Source of the DNA: Nansenia antarctica
Lineage: Eukaryota > Chordata > Actinopteri > Argentiniformes > Microstomatidae
DNA: 64,000 nucleotides
Assembly: GCA_963989245.1 (NCBI GenBank)
Contig: OZ022341.1
Span: 46,544,725 to 46,608,724, forward strand
Direction: 5' to 3'
Below the pieces are notes generated by a model. It had not been told where the DNA came from and did not search any database. It was given only the letters and a program-made list of their open reading frames with translations. The translations under genes were made by a program, and so were the position numbers. Every line of letters starts with the position of its first letter. Within the stretch, counting starts at the first letter, position 1. This document shows positions 23,412 through 36,999 of the stretch, in pieces.

Positions 23412-24573
23412 TCAGTCAAATGTTTGACTGTTCCATTTTGCCCTCTACTGGTGAAAGACATTGTATTATGTTCAGATGGTGCTCAGGTGAATGTAATGTG
23501 ATGCTGCATCAGTAATGCCCCCCCACGCGCCCTTATCCTCACCCTCATTCTTTCTCTTTCTCTCTCACAATGGAAACACACACAAACGCCCACCCTCGGT
23601 CAGAGGGATTGCTTACCACAAGTCCCCCGTGCCCAGACGGCTTGATGTAATGGAAATTGATTGTGCGGTTTTCAGACTACTCTTTCATGACAAGTTATTT
23701 TAGTGGCACTGAAGGAGGCTTATGTTGAAGTTTAAAGGCGGAAACACAACAGTGACTCTGGGGCATATTTGCAGCGTAACAGGCACTGGTTTATTTATGA
23801 GGTGCACCACCTACTGCTGTAGAATGAACTCTTTAACATGGAGTAGAGAGAAAATGTTGTTTCCTTGTCTCCTTTTGGAAAGGCCTTTTCCATGTTGAGT
23901 AATTGCTTCTTACTGTTTCACACACAGGCGAAGCCCCTTCACAAGGGGGGTCTAGGTGAACGACTCTCCAGGCTATTTGAAGTTATAATTGCCGGTTGAT
24001 TTGTAGTCTTCAAGGGTCATCATTCCGGCCTGTGGCATGACAGCCTCATACAGGCCCGCAATAAAGAGAACAAGTAAAGCACATTCCCCCCCTGCAAACT
24101 GATCAGCTTTTCTTCCACCCTGTGGGAATGGGATTTACTAAAGGGAGTAAATGGGAGTAAAAGGGAGTAAAAGCTTACTATAGACAATTGACTATCATCC
24201 ACAAGCACATCCCATGCATACTAACTCCCACTGCACCTAGGCTTAAGCTCACAGTCACTGAGTTTACTCCTGTCACCTATCACCTGTACTATTGACACTT
24301 TTTTATTGAATTATGCCTAGTGCCTTATTGTCTACAAATTGCACGATACTGCTAATTGTAAATAATCTTATTTGTCACTTGTGTCCTGTACTATTGTAAC
24401 TTTTTTTATCATCTTGAATTATGCCTATTGCCTTATTGTCTTGTGCTGCAATGTCAGTAAATCAAAGCCTAAGAATAGCAGACTTCATCCTGTTGTTCCC
24501 ACAGGCAATAGGCTGCATTACTTGTTTTTATCTCTGTCCCCACCATCCATTTTACACTAACTCACCATCTCCC

Positions 24574-24705
<132 letters not shown>

Positions 24706-25860
24706 GAACCTTGTCATTTCCTCCCTATCCTCAGGTTGTCATGAGACATGCACATCTTTTGTCTTCATGGCGACACAATTATGGTTCATCGTGTGACAGC
24801 CGCCCCCTCTAAAAAGGTCTCCCTCCACCATGACAGCAAGACCGGCCAATTAAGCACCATGGATGGCTCTGGCGTCACCGCCCACTGTGGTATCATGATG
24901 AGAGACGAGACATGAAAGGAGCCCATACTGTAGGTGGTGTGGATTAATTACTGTCGGCGCTGTACTTGTGTGAGAAGGGGGGTGTGGGTGGGGGGCGTAC
25001 TTAAGTACTCCCGCACCCTCCCGCTGCGGTCAGGCCAGTGTGACTGACCACCAGGCACTGGGCACAGCAGTGCGCCTCATCACACAGGTCACTGGTCACC
25101 TCCCACGTTTAACGACATGGGTTGCGGGGTGCCTGCCGGCCCCCGACCCCCAAACCTCCTCCTGCGTCAACACACTACTCTGAATAACACAGCAAATTAG
25201 TCTATATGCAAATGGTAGGGAAGGGTAAGGAGAGGGGGCTGCAACTGCTGGGATGACTGGCGACAGTAGCAGTGTGACTGCAGTGGCATGTAAACACGCA
25301 GTGATGTCGCTACTAAGACACGTTCAAACCTACATAAAAGAGGTATCTCTTTCTCGTTCTTCTACCTACAAGTCAGAGGATGTTTGGTGAGTGGTACACC
25401 GCTTATACTGCAAATCTGGCCTTTTACAATCGCACATTAAATAGGCTTTTATTACCTCCGATCCGTTCTGCAGTGTAAGCCCCCTTGTTTCTCTATATGT
25501 ATGGCAATAATTGCTATCGACAACTTGGTTTGACATAGTGAGGTCTCAGTGGGCAATAAGGTTTTACCTCACAGAGGGACAATTACCCTCTGTTATATTG
25601 AGAAGATTACCACAAAGCGCTGCTTTTAATCCCACAGCTGGGCTATCATTAATCTGTTGTTAAAATGGCTGCCATTAACATTATCAGCCTTGCCCAGGTC
25701 ACTTACTTATGGGTTTGGATGTTGCCAAGGGATCTCAGCATTAAAAGGCTTCTCACCATAAAGCGCAAAGGAGGAAAGGGTAGGTGACTTCATATCAGAT
25801 GATGGGAAAGGGTTAAAAGGAAGTTAAAACGCACACACTGCTAGGGTCACTAAACGATTA

Positions 25861-25890
25861 CTACCAACCCCTAACTGTAGGGGTTGGTAG
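25861..25890. repeat. Perfect 12-bp stem hairpin
   Basis: CTACCAACCCCT (25861-25872) pairs exactly with AGGGGTTGGTAG (25879-25890) across a six-base loop, AACTGT. Confidence 0.9.
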
Positions 25891-27060
25891 CTGCTTCTGC
25901 AAATATAGCATGGTGCTATTGCTTTTAACCCCAGATCCGGTTGAGATCACCCTGTAAGAGTACTCATTACCCTATCAGAGCGCTCATTAGTGGCTAGGGG
26001 CAACTACTACCTACTTTCCTCCTTCCTACTTCTACCTACAATCAAATTATTTCTGGTTTGAAACCTAATTTCTATCAGGGGGGGGGGGGCTGTCTCTGAA
26101 TTAGCCCCTATTCCTGTTGCATTTATTAATTGACTTTTCATTCCCATTTTCTCACAACCTTATTTTCAACATAGCTTCTGTAAATCTTACGGTAACTCTT
26201 TGTATTCCGCACTGACGAATTATTGTTATATTTGTGAAGATCTTTCATTATACTCTATGGTCACCTGTCAGAATGTGTTACATGGATAGGTGCAGTGTTT
26301 ACTGGTTTGTTTCCTCCTCAGTGTATGGTTACATAACAGCTCTACTGTTTTGATGGGGGGACTTGAAGGCTTGACTAACAGGGTTCTTCTCTCAGCCAGA
26401 GAACTGTTGTGCCATGGTGGTTTCTTGTGGGTGCGTGGCATTGTGACTCCCATGCATCTGACTCAGATGTAGGGCACCACGGTGGCAGTGCCACTGCAGG
26501 TGCTACCTCTGCTCACTGACCTGTGTGAACAGCTGTATCGCTTGATGCTGCCCGCCCCCCTGGAGATTAACAGGGCACGTTGACTGGCAGAGAAAGATGG
26601 TGGTGGAGGACAGCACAATTCAGCTCTAGTGGGGTGGCGGTGCCACAAAGCATGCTGGGAGTGACTGACAAGGCTGGCAGGTCTTTTAAGGTTACTGATG
26701 ATACTGAGAGAGAGATGTGGTACGTGAGTGTTCATAGCGATCTGCTGATCTTTAACCAGAGGGATGGATTAGAGGATAGCTTATCGCTGTAATAAGACGA
26801 GTGGGTTGAAACAGCATTAGGCCTTGTTGAAAGAGAATAAATAACAGGCTAATAGGCGTATGCCCATATGGAGAGGACAGTGACTCTCAGGTCTGCATGC
26901 GTGACTTTAAAGGGACTCTGACCTGGCAGGAGCTCTCTGAAATGAGGCATCCTGCTGTTCGTCGGGGCTTTGAACTTTGTTTATGTTACGAAACATCCCT
27001 TTGAGACATTTTTATTATTTATCAAGGTCATGTTCCTGTAGGAAAGATCACTGCACAGAT

Positions 27061-27207
27061 GGGGGTATTCCATCAACGCCGCTAAAGGAAAATCTAAAAA
27101 TCTAAGTCTCGCAAGATTTCAAAATAAGCCTGGATTCTTTTATGTCTCGTGAAACTTATCAAAATAAGCCTAGATTCCCCTTTAGCGATGTTGATGGAAT
27201 ACCCCCC
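27061..27207. mobile_element. Palindromic MITE, GGGGGGTATTCCATCAAC family, copy 2
   Basis: The left end GGGGGTATTCCATCAACGCC and the right end GTTGATGGAATACCCCCC are inverted. Internal AAATAAGCC(T)GGATT and CTTTAGCGATG blocks match copy 1 at 20647. The TCTCGCGAGA motifs of copy 1 are degraded here to TCTCGCAAGA and TCTCGTGAAA, consistent with CpG decay. Confidence 0.82.
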
Positions 27208-29942
27208 AGGTCAATGGTGAATTATTTATATATCTGTACAGTATGTGTACTCTTAAGGCGTTTTGAGTGTTTTATTCCACAAACACAGCCACAGATCATT
27301 TTATGCACAAACAAAGCTAATATGTAAGCACTAAAAGTCAAACCCCATATGTACACAACATGTTTGATTAAACATAATACTGTATGATGGGAAACCAGCT
27401 TGGGGTAGTATACAGGTCAGGATGTGAGTTTGGTGCTGTTTATTTGGGGCTAGAGGAGAGATTTGAGGGGTTTTGGAGAGAGTTTGACGGCCTGCAACAC
27501 TGTCTGTGATACAGTACACCTGGTTTGTTGGTTTGACACAGTTCTAGGAACTAGGGTGGATATGTAACCATGCCGGCGTAGTACAACTTGAACTAGGCTC
27601 AGCTTAGTAATGACAATTTGATTAGTCTGTGGCAGGGGATAGACAGTAGGAACTAGGTTATATTAAAAGATGTGCTGCTAGAAGCCAGAAGAGATGATCT
27701 GCTAACTAAACAAGGACATTATTTGTCCTTGGGAAATGCTCTGTACCAATCCCAATCATTTTATTTTGCCGCAGTTGGAAAAAAAACATCCAATCTCTTT
27801 AAATTAAAGATTATATCAGAAACAATTGCGAGTGTGGAAAATACCAACCAAATTAACTTCAAAGACGAGTCGTTTTATACAGAGAGTGCATTGAAATGAT
27901 TCCGTACTAAAATTAAGAAAGGTTTACGATAGTAAGATTGACGTTTTTAATATCCATTGCACCAGGCACTCAAATTAGAACAGGGCTGCGAGTGTCACTA
28001 TGCATAAGAACCTGCATTGTCTCTTCTGTGCTAATGTTTACATCGTTATACTCCTCATTATTGTGAAAACAGTGCATAATTTAAGCAATCATAATTAATT
28101 ACTACACAACTTGGTTTACTCAACTGCTTGATTGCAACTTTTGAAAATATTCTCTCTTTTGTTTGGATGTAAACTAAAGCAAATGTGATTTACTCTCTAT
28201 TTCCAAGTTTAGACAGCCCCATCCCCATTTCTTTTTCTCCATCCTTGAATTTGTATGACTAGCTCTCTGTGAGCAAAAGGCCATTCCTCCCTCTCTCCTT
28301 CCAGGCTTTGCCCCTCTGTTATACCATAGCGAATTCCTCATGATGTCCGCCATCTTGGATGGTAATGCAGGCAAAGCTGGTTGGTGTCACAAAGGCAACA
28401 GGCCCAGTTGGTTCCCATAGCATTCACACTGATGTACACAGTATACACAGTCACAGCACTATTGATTGCTGTGCTGATATTTATTGAGGCAAGGGGGAAG
28501 CACAGTAGGAAAAAAAACAGGGAATTTATGACAGCCAGTTCTCAAGATTAATACATGTTTTAATTACAGGGAAGTACAAAGGTATTGCCTGTCAAGCCTC
28601 CAGATTTAAGATTTAACCAAATGTCGGCAGTTCAGCTGTTGCTGCTGAGAAGGCTGTATATAGGGATCTTGTGTGAATCAATAACACATTTCCCCTCCTT
28701 TCTGCTTCATAGGAATCACCTGCATCATTCTATAATACAGACACAGGCTCTTAAGAGACTTAAAGACCTGCGCCAGCCAGTTTAACTTCCAAGATTTTCT
28801 TGAAAAAAAAATACTCAAAGAACGGAAGCACCGAGTGGTGATGTTAGTCCTTCTCTGAGCTATTTTGTGAAAGTAGCGCCAAATATAGCTAGGAGCAATT
28901 TTCAATAAGATGTGTCAAAAGATGTTTGACTGAGTTGCCAAAAAAATTGGGGGGAAAGTTATGGGTTATATTTGACTCTGAGCGCAGTCGGTGTCAACTT
29001 TACAAACAGGCTAGCCACGTTACACTTTGGACGTTTTTGGACATGAATCGTTGTGCAATACCCTTGTGCAGCACATCATTGTGCAGCACATCATATATCA
29101 TCATATTTCAGCTAAAGAACTAAAGAATGACTGATTTATATTTAAATGTTAGCTTCCAACAGGCATATGATACAGAGCTCATAAGCGCGAAGTCTTCAGT
29201 TTCTGCAAAAGCCTCCTTAGAATCCTTATTCTTAGATGGCTGTACCTGCTTATAGATGCTGCTGCCAATGTGTATAGTAGGGACCTTTACAATGCTCTCT
29301 TTCTCAATCACAAAAATGTCACCTTTGATGTAAGTCTGTTGTTGTGTATACTGCTCTATGGGACAATTCTTTCTGACTCTTAACATGCTAATCAGGCAGA
29401 GAGACCAGAAGCCTGTACTGCATGTTAACTCTGAGACAGGATGGCTGTCCTCTGAGTCCCATTTTTTCACACGCACGAGAGACCCTCTAAAGAGGGTTAT
29501 TAGAATGTTAAAAGGCCGTGACAGTTGAGTTGAGGAATTAAGAAAAAAAGAGGATACTGTAATTATCATTTAAAGCAGGTAAATCATCCCTACGAGTTAA
29601 TTAAGATCCAAAGGAAGCTCCTCCATGAGGGGTAAGAATGTATTTCCTTTGGCTATGTGCATGGTGTGGCTCTAAATCCCCCCTAGACTGCCCCCATCTG
29701 CCTTTTCACAATTGTGCTCCACCATATTCTGATGAAAATGCCAGGTTAGGTACAGTCTCTGATCCCAAACTGATTGTTCATCTAAATTACATTTATTTTG
29801 TGATTCATGCCTTCTAGAGTTCTGCATGCTACCGCAGGCATAAGTCACTCAACAAACAAAGTCGTGGGTCGCTTTCTTCCAAATCCTCTTGGGAACTGTA
29901 CATGTACATTTGTATGTGTACTGTATCCAACCATGAGAGTGG

Positions 29943-29958
29943 GTTTATACGTATCTCT
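29943..29958. repeat. Target-site duplication of SINE (left)
   Basis: GTTTATACGTATCTCT is identical to 30303-30318 and brackets the SINE between them. Confidence 0.93.
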
Positions 29959-30302
29959 TTTTTCTTTCTTCTGATTTTATCCCTTTTTCACCCAAGTTGG
30001 TATCCAATTGCACCCAACCTAGTATCCAATTATCCCCTGCCTATTGCGTAGGATCCGCCGCACGACCCCGTGGCCGGCAGCCTCAGAGGAGATAGCCAGG
30101 CAGACTAGCTGTCTGGCTCCTCGAGCCCAACACCGTTATTCCGGCACCCCGGGGGCGGTGTTGCGCGACGGATCCTTGTCCGGAAATAGTCCTATACCCC
30201 CCTTGGGAGCGGCCGCTCAATATGCCGCTCCCTGTGTGCCCCGGCCATATCCGGGTCTGGCGAGACCGCTGGCGAGACCGCTGCGCCACCGCGGGGCCAC
30301 CC
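29959..30302 (-). mobile_element. tRNA-headed SINE, complete copy of about 344 bp
   Basis: The element is bounded by a perfect 16-bp target-site duplication (29943-29958 and 30303-30318), the signature of LINE-mediated insertion. On the minus strand it starts GGTGGCCCCGCGGTGGCGC and carries an A-box-like TGGCGCAGCGGTCT within 30 bases of the start. It ends in AAAATCAGAAGAAAGAAAAAA next to the duplication. A 12-bp GCGAGACCGCTG unit is duplicated near the head (about 30259-30282). No clean B box is visible. It is much more GC-rich than its surroundings. Transcription would be by RNA polymerase III from the minus strand, if the promoter is still active. Confidence 0.85.
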
Positions 30303-30318
30303 GTTTATACGTATCTCT
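30303..30318. repeat. Target-site duplication of SINE (right)
   Basis: It is identical to 29943-29958. Confidence 0.93.
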
Positions 30319-33300
30319 GAGATTACATCTGTATGATGACAAATGGCATGCTATCATGAAACCTACAGATGTGTCCAAATTACAGGGCTTGTGATTTTCA
30401 TATTTTCATATTGAGCTGGCGGTCTTTCCTACGTCAGTCACAACCACATAACTACTCTGCTGAAGTTTGTTATGACGTGTTCGACGCCTCATGGCTCTAC
30501 TGTCAAGGCAGGTTGTCCAAAGTGTCACAAGACAGTGTTGACACAAGTTTCTTCAGTCTTTGAGCATAGCAAAGTGGTTCAGTTCAACACACAGAGAGAG
30601 AGAAAGAGAGAGACCAAAAATCAACAGTATTTCAAAGGATTCATATTCATTATCTGCCAGTGAGCACATTATTTTCAGCAAATAGTTGTTAATCCAAAGT
30701 CAACAGAGAAAATATGTTTGTTGGACCTAAATACAGTGCTAACCATGGAAGTGCAAATGTTTGCTTTCCACTGTTGATTGAAATGATTGGTTGAGGTGTG
30801 AGCCCAACAGCCTTGAATGAAAGCTAATCGGCACGGGAAATGTCAGACAGATACTTTCATGCACGTTAGCCCTCCAACCCATCCTGCTCTCCCCCCCCCC
30901 GAAACCCACATCACAGAGCTACGCAACCATACAATGGACCGGCCCCTCCGAGTTCTGTTTAAGCAGGGGCGCCGTTTCAAATATATTCTTCACAAGCGCG
31001 CACCAGGGTAATCATGCGTGATCGTGAACGGGTCCCTTTTTAATTAGAGAGGCTCGTGCTCATTATTCACCGTCTCCTCAAAGGGGACGCTTTCAGAAAT
31101 GTGCTTTGCGCTTGATGAGGCACACTGCGGGGGAGATAGCTCCAATCGCACTCCAAACACACCTGAAGCTGTGTTGCATTTAATTTGCTCTGAGCCACAT
31201 GGGGCATGATGCTCAGAGCGGGAGGAGCCTTGACTAGTGGTGAGTCATGACAGACAGGAAACAGGTATTGTGAGATAATGTTTGGATCGTGGACAGCTGG
31301 AGGTCATAATGAGCATGTAAATATGCAGAATAAAAGGGAGGTACAACCAGAGAATGGAGTTGGATTCAGTGCATGACTTGCGCTATATATAAATCAAGTT
31401 TGATTGATTGATAACACTAGAGTGATTGGAAAAAGGGCACAGTGGCATAGACGGTATGTTTCTCCACTTAGGGATGTTCATGTTCCCTTCCCTGTTATGT
31501 GATTTGGGAATCAGTCACGCATTTACCGTACATTCGCAAGCCCTCATCTATAAATGCTACACTGTAATAAAAGAGGATTGTACTGTTAATTTAGGGCGAT
31601 ACTACACTAACCAAGATGAAGATAGCATACAACTGTTTACTGTGTTTTTCATATTGCTAAATGGAATATGATTGAATATCAGTCTCAGCCAAAATGCACT
31701 GTATACTGTCGGTTTCAGTTTATTCCAGCTAAGGGCCTCTAGGGATTATTTGGATGACTATTGAGAGTAATTATATAGCAATTGTGTGTTTTCCCCATAC
31801 ATTTCAAACTCACCTCCAGGGGTAAGGAAGCTCAAACTAGTTCTGACCTCAAATATTACTTTTGTATACATGCCCCTAGTAATAACATAGCTAGCTACCT
31901 CTCCAAGACATACACATTTAATGGGACTCCTTAAAATACATGTTTGAATGTTCACTGTCTGAGGCTAAATCAATTTGATAGTATGAATGCAGTATACAGC
32001 TGGCACTTTTCCACTAGAGACCAGGTCTCACTCCAGACTTTTTTGGGGCCCAAGCAGTGTTTTGATGCATTGTGTTCACCACCCATGGTGATTCTGAGGA
32101 CTTGGGGAGAGCAGGGAGGAGCAAACTATCGACACATCAGATACCTGTTTCCTGTGAATTTCAAACCAGCATGACTACTCGTAACTATACTGTCATAATT
32201 TTTTCTCCAGCAAAATCTTGTGTGGTTGAATGTGAGGCACTTATTTATCTTATTAATGTACACCAAAACTAGCAGAGGTTGTTCACTTTGCCAGCCATTA
32301 AATGGGTGCCCGGCCCGCACCTGTGCAAACCTAATAGTACACACAATGTTTCTAAACGTGACTCCAAACCAAAGTAACTAACCGTTTATTTCACGTTTTC
32401 AAGATTTGGTAACACAAGTAGGCCTTTTGGGGGGCTTTTTTGTGCCGTTCTCAGAGATAGAAACACAAAACTCAGAGGCTTTGGACCAAGCACCAGTGCC
32501 AAAAGTGATGGTGGATAGCGCCAACACGTTACTGCCGGGCTCTTTATAAGCCATATTCTATTGGATCATGTTAGAATTTTGTAAGTAAATCAAGACACTG
32601 CACTTTAAAAATATGCTCATCAATTAGCAAATTAGCACTGGCAAGAGGCAACAACATATAACCCTAACCCTTTTACAACTTATAACTATAACTGTATAGA
32701 GCATGAAAGAACTTACTCTGGATCAAATAATAATTTTTAGGAGATGCTGACATTTGACATATTGCTAATTAGCACCATCCAGCTGTCTGCTCAGCACAAC
32801 AGTCATGTCAGTTTGCCAGTGGATGAAAGGCATTTCACTGAGTGTCTGAGAGTTCACAAATCAAGGCTCTGATGTGCTCAATCCTTTTGATGTTCCCCCT
32901 CACATTGTCAGGTCAATAGATTATTTCTAAATCAAGGACCACCTACGCTCCAAGGCCTTTGAAGCCGCTTTGTTTGGTCAGCCCAGGCTACCTGAAGCCT
33001 TCTCTAAGCATTGCCATGAGTGTTTTACTGACAAGCAGCTTTTATTTAAATAAGCAGCATTTTGATCTCATTAACGGATGAAACCTGAAATACTGGTGAA
33101 TGTAATTGCTGTACATTGATGTTGCCACGTTTAAAATATTAGCAACTCAATACTCCACATTTCCCTCTCCACTCATTGTTCTAGAAGTTTCTTCCAGCTA
33201 CGGCTTTGCAAATTCCCAAAAGCTGTGGGATCCAATTATACACCGGCAAAGAAGGAGGATGCTCGCTATGGCATTGTTGCACTTAACTGAAGCAAAAAGC

Positions 33301-34345
33301 TTCTTTACCCAGAGCCCTTGTTTTAAAGTGATGCTTCTCTTTGAGGGATCAGTTGTGCTCTTGGCTTGGTTCCTGTGTAGGGCCGCATTTGGGAGAGCAA
33401 TTTTCCCTCCAGCTCAATCCTGACATTTGTTAAAGAATGCCCCCCAGAGAGCCCAGCATCCAACCATGCTAGTGATTAGTGGACCACTGCTTCCAACTGC
33501 ACAATGCTAGGCCAGAACCGATGGCAAGCTCAAAAAGGTAGTGTGGAGGAATACTTCACACTAATGGGCCTGAATGGACAGAATTAGTGGAGAAAGTCGC
33601 CGATTCTAAGGGAAAAGGCTGGAAGAATAGGCTACACTCCCCCTCTGTGAAACTTGTGTGGCTTTATGTTTTAATAGCAGTTACATAGATCTGCTAGTGC
33701 CATTATAGTGACATCATGTTATATCGTAGTTACTGCTATGATAGCTGTACAGTCCTGTACCTGCTTGTGGTTTGTGTAATAATATGGATTAGAGAAAACA
33801 AACTGAAATCAAACCTATTTTTATTATTTTTATCCTACAGTAGTTATCTCGCAATAAACAAAAGGGCTTGAGTGTGTCCTTCCCCCAAGTCTCCCTCCTT
33901 TCATTTCTCTCCAACACATTTTGCTTTTAATGATTACCTTTGGAAGAAGAAGCCCCCCATTTATATTTCTCCCCTTTTTAATCCATGTGTGTGGTGAAGC
34001 TGTCTTTAATGAAGCGTGAATGGGTTGGGGGGCTGCAACCCTGCAACACCCCGCAACACCCCCATCTCAACCACCTTTAGAATAAACGGGAGAGCATTGG
34101 CCAGGGAGAGGGAGTTAATGGGAGAAGACGAAGCGTTTTTTTTATTTTTTTTATTACAGCTCGCCTCCTCATCCATCATCATCTGATCTGTGTGAGAGGA
34201 GCCCTCCTAGTCCGTCAGGGCCACTTTTAAGAGCCTCTCTCCCGCTGATTCCACCATCAGGCCATTATGAGGAGATGAAGAATCCCTATGGAGGGAGGGA
34301 GGGAGGTCAGGGTTGGGTACATCCCAAACCATTCTGATGACAGCC

Positions 34346-34347
<2 letters not shown>
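30319..34347. other. Intronic stretch, partly CNE-like
   Basis: I see no long tandem repeat or transposon terminus. The short GCGCTATATATAAATCAAGTTTGATTGATTG motif at 31380-31412 resembles the terminal sequence of some fish SINE/LINE elements. Segments 31000-31210 and 33940-34030 are low-repeat with TAATTA-type sites and could be regulatory, but this cannot be shown without alignment. A run of ten C lies at 30891-30900. Confidence 0.45.

Positions 34348-34399
<52 letters not shown>
34348..34399. repeat. (CA)n microsatellite
   Basis: The CA run is bracketed by the same CAGCCTATACACAC motif on both sides, which suggests expansion within a small duplicated unit. Confidence 0.95.
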
Positions 34400-34400
<1 letters not shown>

Positions 34401-34861
34401 CCTATACACACTCCTACTCATTTCATTTCCCAGCCATGGCTCAGCAGAACACATTGAACTAATGAAATCACAATGGAGTCACTTATCACAGTTATTCATC
34501 GTATATGTTGGGCTTTTTGTGTGTGTGTGTGGGGGGGGTGTTTGTGACAACATGCAGTACCGTTTAAGTCACCCTAAGGAGGTATTTAAATCAATAACTG
34601 TTTACATCAAATGTAAATGTGTGATGTACCGTTTCTCTTTGAAGCCTCTAATAAGGCTCTGAGGAGAGGTTTAGCATTGTAGTAAAAGGCAGTGATCTGG
34701 TCGTCGCATCTCACCCAAGCAATCCGTCATTCTTCTGCCTGAATAGGAACTTGATCTAGATGAAACATCACACAGCTTAGGGGCCCAAAAAAAGGCCCAA
34801 AAAAGCTCAAATGTAAGAAACACAGCAAATATCATAACCTTTTGGGGGGTTTTCGTTGTTC

Positions 34862-35910
34862 AGAATCAGAATCGCTTTTATTACATCTCAATTTAAATAT
34901 AACAGTAAAATGATCTGGCTTTGGTTCCTCAACATTTGCATTGCAGCATCAAGATACAAAGGTAAATAAGTAATCCTACAGTAATAAAGTAACGGTACTA
35001 CAGTGGCTTCAATAGTGCAAAAATGCTGTGCTAAGTACAATGAGATGAAATGCAATAATACAGTATAGTAGTTAAGTAGTCAAGTAGTTTACAAGTAGTT
35101 TACAAGTAATCCAGTAGTGTGCAAGTAGTTAGAATAATATAATCATGTTAATTTGTATAGTGTGTTTGGGGGTGGCAGTCTTTTGTTTTCTTCCAGTACA
35201 TTTCTCCAGGAGCCTGATTACTTGGGGGAAATAGCTGTTTGACAGCCCTGAGACTTCGGTACCGTTTCTCCGACAGCAATAGCTCGAACAGTTTCTGATT
35301 GGGGTGGCTGGGGTCCCTAATAGTCCCCTGAGGGCCGTTCTGACACACTGGTCCTTGTAGGTGTCCTGGATGGAGGGAAGCTCACATCCGCTGATCCTCT
35401 CAGACGTCCGTACTACCCTTTGCAGCTTTTTGTGATTTGGGGCAGTGCAGTTCCCGTACCAGGCAGTGATGCATCCAGTCAGGATGCTCTCGGTTGTGCC
35501 TCTGAAGAAGGCACCTAGGATCTTAGGCCCTAAGCCAAACCTTTTCAGCCGCCTAAGATGAAAGAGGAGACGTTGTGCTTTTTTCACCACCTGGTTGGCA
35601 TGTTCATCCCAGGTGAGGTCGTTGGTGATGTGAACCCCCAGGAACTTGATGCTGTTGACCCTCTCCACAGCAGACAGTTGATGGTGAGGGGGTCTTGTGC
35701 CTGCCTCTTCTTCCTGAAGTCTACCACCGGCTCCTTGGTCTTGTCAGTGTTGAGAGCGAGGTTATTGACCTGGCTGTACTGAGCCAGACGGTCGACCTCA
35801 CTCCTGTAGGCCGCCTCGTCGCCGTTGGTGATCAGGCCAATGACTGATGTGTTGTCGGCGAACTTGATCACCGTTTGCATCTCTGTTGCTGTGTCCTGTT
35901 TCAGTACTGT
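34862..35910 (-). pseudogene. 5'-truncated CR1/L2-type LINE (C-terminal half of reverse transcriptase)
   Basis: Read on the minus strand from about 35905, the frame gives VIKFADNTSVIGLI (the F-A-D-D catalytic block), RLAQYSQVNNLALNTDKTKE, VDFRKKRQAQDPLTIN, and after a frameshift near 35670-35680 continues VNSIKFLGVHITNDLTWDEH, then LLFHLRRLKRFGL and the C-terminal ILTGCITAWYGN block, ending near 35129. These are standard landmarks of the reverse transcriptase of Rex1/L2-like fish LINEs. The second catalytic Asp is Asn (GAC AAC at 35848-35853), so even the readable part would be inactive. The 3' UTR reaches about 34862, where the + strand reads AATCAGAATCGCTTTTATT. The endonuclease and first half of the reverse transcriptase are absent. 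Confidence 0.85.
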
Positions 35911-36379
35911 TACTGCAATGGATATGCATATAAATGGATAAAACTGCTCTTGAAGAATGATGACTGAGTTTAGCACTATGCCATATGTTATAACATCATG
36001 TTTACACTATCAGGCTATGTCATTTCATGAACCATAGAACTTGGATGATTATTTTCTGACCTAGATTTGTAATCAAAACAAAGCATATTTATATGTATTC
36101 TAAGACTGCTATTTCATATTTAAATTTACGACATAAAAAAGAACATCCTGAGCAACGTTTCTTGGACTTAAGATTACGTTCATCATAGGACTTTTGGCTA
36201 CATTATATATACTGTATACGGGTTGTTGCAAATGTTACCAGTGTAAGCACAGGTATCAGATGTGGGTCATTTGAAAAAGTAGGTGTAAGCAGGTGTTTAA
36301 AAATTGTTTAAAGGCACTACATCAGAACTAGGCATTATGACCTGCGGTGTAAATGCAGTCTTATTCGGACTGGTCATCT

Positions 36380-36499
36380 AACAGTAATTGAGTGGCTGCA
36401 AATAAATTTTGATGTAGTGAACTAAATTTTCAAAGTAGCTTGTATTTCTTCCAAGCTTTTAGTGTACTTTAGTTTACTTGTAAAGTAATTTGTTACTTA
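36380..36499. mobile_element. hAT-like repeat, left fragment interrupted by the Harbinger-type element
   Basis: The AAAGTAGCTTGTATTTCTTCC and TTTACTTGTAAAGTAATTTG segments resemble the AAGTAACTTGTTACTTT-rich interior of CAGTGTTGGG-family hAT repeats. The sequence resumes at 38149 on the far side of the inserted element. The left terminus is not identifiable. Confidence 0.45.
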
Positions 36500-36716
36500 T
36501 GGTGCTTTTCCACTACAGGGCACGGCTCGGGTCGGGTCAGCTCGCTTCGGCACGCTTTTGAACAGTTCTGGGTATTGGCGCTTTTCCACTATACACAAGA
36601 GACCAGGAACGAGTAGGAGGAGTAGGAGATAGTAGGCGGAGTTACGCGTCATAAAAGCGCGCCATGGTGGTGACGTATATTTTCACGAGACACAACACAG
36701 CCACAACAATAGCAAC

Positions 36717-36791
36717 ATGGAGGAACTTGAAGCTATCGTATACTTTTTCCTCGGCATGTGGTATATTATTAACCGTGGTTTTTTGGAGAGA

Positions 36792-36859
<68 letters not shown>

Positions 36860-36944
36860 GCTATGTACACATAATAAAGTCATGTTTTTTGAACCCTTAA
36901 AACCACTGCCTTCACTTGTCTGCTTTATGAACTTGAGCATATGA
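36717..36944 (+). pseudogene. Possible Harbinger-type ORF start broken by a GA repeat
   Basis: The frame begins MEELEAIVYFFLGMWYIINR, plausible as a conserved N-terminal helix of a transposon-encoded protein. It then runs into the GA microsatellite, read as alternating Arg-Glu, and continues without recognisable motifs. The start context (CAACATGG) is acceptable. The family is not certain; it could be chance. Confidence 0.3.
36788..36855. repeat. (GA)n microsatellite within the Harbinger-type element
   Basis: GAAAGAGAAAG is followed by an uninterrupted GA run of about 56 bases. Confidence 0.97.
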
Positions 36945-36999
36945 GATGGCTACTGCCTCGTAGTGAATATAAGCACTTGACGCATGTTGAACTCCTGGT

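Noticed and set aside
29120..29569. 149-codon open frame on the minus strand, the longest not explained by a repeat
   Set aside because: No recognisable domain, no splice context and no repeated copies seen; plausible by chance in 64 kb.
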